From Alphaproteobacteria bacterium (GTDB taxonomy: Bacteria; Pseudomonadota; Alphaproteobacteria; M2410), in contig JAUWTJ010000041.1 of assembly GCA_030614785.1 (NCBI GenBank), positions 1 to 36,032 of the forward strand: a DNA stretch of 36,032 nt. The letters run 5' to 3'. Positions 35,503 to 36,032 of the stretch are shown here, piece by piece. A program made the translations under genes and the position numbers. The notes under the pieces were generated by a model. That model had not been told where the DNA came from. It saw only the letters and a program-made list of their open reading frames with translations, and searched no databases. Each line of letters opens with the position of its first letter. Position 1 is the first letter of the stretch.

Positions 35503-35911
35503 CGATATCTCCATTCAGATTTCATCTCATGGCATGACTTGCGGCAAGACTAGTTGCCGAAAGTTGGTGTGGGGTTGGACAACGATGACCGAACTTCCAC
35601 CTGCAGTGGATGATCTCAAATACCAAGCGACCTCAAGAATCCACGTTTATGGACACTCATTGAGTAATACCCAGTACCTGCGCCGAGAATGATCTGATAG
35701 ATCCCCGCATGTCACTTACACCCCCGTGTTTTTCATGCACGACTATCTAAAACTGAACACTCTCCCCCGTCAACCATAAACCCGTTATAGTATATAAAGG
35801 TATTGTTTATCCCTACCTGTCGGCGCCTTCCAACTATGTCGCCGATTCTGAGATGTCGATGCTCACCAATTTGTACTCTCGCACGACCCACTCAAAATCT
35901 TGTCGGACTAG
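35503..35911. other. Intergenic DNA between the DUF4239 gene and the right IS
   Basis: About 400 bases. On the plus strand TTATAGTATATAAA (around 35785-35798) could hold a -10 element, but no gene follows it before the IS. Frames here are short, lack ribosome-binding sites and resemble nothing I know. CTAG at 35908-35911 is the IS junction. The region may contain fragments broken by the IS insertion. Confidence 0.45.
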
Positions 35912-35929
35912 GGTCAGGACTCATTAAAT
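35912..35929 (+). repeat. Terminal inverted repeat of the right IS copy
   Basis: Reads GGTCAGGACTCATTAAAT on the plus strand. It overlaps the transposase stop codon (35924-35926), as is common in compact IS5-family elements. Confidence 0.75.
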
Positions 35930-36032
35930 CCACCATATGACGATGGCGGCGATGCAGATTGCCGAGAAGAAGGTGTGAGAGCATCGGTCGTATCGGGTTG
36001 ATATGCGCCGCCAGTCCTTGAGGCGGCCGAAC
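35924..36032 (-). CDS. IS5-family transposase, C-terminus only (runs off right edge)
   Basis: The last 35 codons read FGRLKDWRRISTRYDR, then a cysteine, and end AAIVIWWI before TAA. The GRLKDWRR-TRYDR text, with the E-to-R/K helix of the DDE catalytic domain, followed by a short hydrophobic end, is the characteristic terminus of IS5-family IS427-group transposases. The catalytic residues lie outside the window. The stop codon sits inside the terminal repeat. Confidence 0.88.
   Translation of the reverse strand, partial: FGRLKDWRRISTRYDRCSHTFFSAICIAAIVIWWI

Larger units (their letters stand above)
35912..36032 (-). mobile_element. Right-edge IS5/IS427-like insertion sequence, 3' end
   Basis: The element enters from the right edge with its transposase on the minus strand and ends at a terminal repeat directly beside CTAG (35908-35911). 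The repeat matches that of the left-edge element at 15 of 18 positions. Both copies have the same orientation, so the ~35.8 kb between them is flanked by direct repeats. Confidence 0.8.

Overview
The window looks like chromosomal DNA of an alphaproteobacterium. The core genes (guaA, guaB, der, bamB, panB, rlmE, an RsmB-type methyltransferase, ppx) are GC-rich and read like alphaproteobacterial homologues, and the catabolic gene content (methylcrotonyl-CoA carboxylase, haloalkane dehalogenase, CaiB/BaiF CoA-transferase, lysine degradation) suits a marine or soil heterotroph. No genus can be named from the sequence alone.

Layout. The window is bounded by IS5-family (IS427-like) insertion sequences in the same orientation. 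Positions 1-121 hold the 5' end of one copy and 35912-36032 the 3' end of another, and each abuts a CTAG. From 122 to 9649, all on the minus strand, are a secreted subtilisin-like protease whose stop codon lies in the IS-junction CTAG, then a catabolic operon: thiolase, DUF2817 M14-like zinc hydrolase, mccB, a methylglutaconyl-CoA hydratase-like enzyme and mccA. This is the middle of leucine degradation without its usual first (isovaleryl-CoA dehydrogenase) and last (HMG-CoA lyase) genes. From 9811 to 16346 (minus) come the envelope/ribosome operon TPR protein-bamB-der with a visible promoter, then panB and guaA, with a 24-codon GNAT acetyltransferase remnant coupled to guaA. From 16592 to 21382 are a glutathione transferase (plus) convergent with a DhlA-type haloalkane dehalogenase, a 16S rRNA methyltransferase, guaB and a small membrane protein. 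From 21525 to 25172 (plus) are a CoA-transferase with apparently reordered domains and a NIT-domain chemoreceptor ending at a clear intrinsic terminator. From 25275 to 27416 (minus) is a ppx-rlmE pair in which Ppx carries arginine-rich tails.

From 27586 to 32520 an Lrp/AsnC regulator is divergent from a three-gene operon: lysine 6-dehydrogenase/saccharopine dehydrogenase-like protein, ThDP-dependent acetolactate-synthase-like enzyme and ALDH7-type aminoadipate-semialdehyde dehydrogenase. The first and third fit sequential steps from lysine to 2-aminoadipate. The ThDP enzyme between them is unexplained and is the best candidate here for new biochemistry.

From 32521 to the right-hand IS the DNA becomes visibly richer in A/T, with only membrane proteins: two small multi-pass proteins on the plus strand, a doubtful third, and a convergent DUF4239 (bestrophin-like) protein. 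This tail, next to an IS, looks acquired. I saw no tRNA, rRNA, CRISPR array or prophage.
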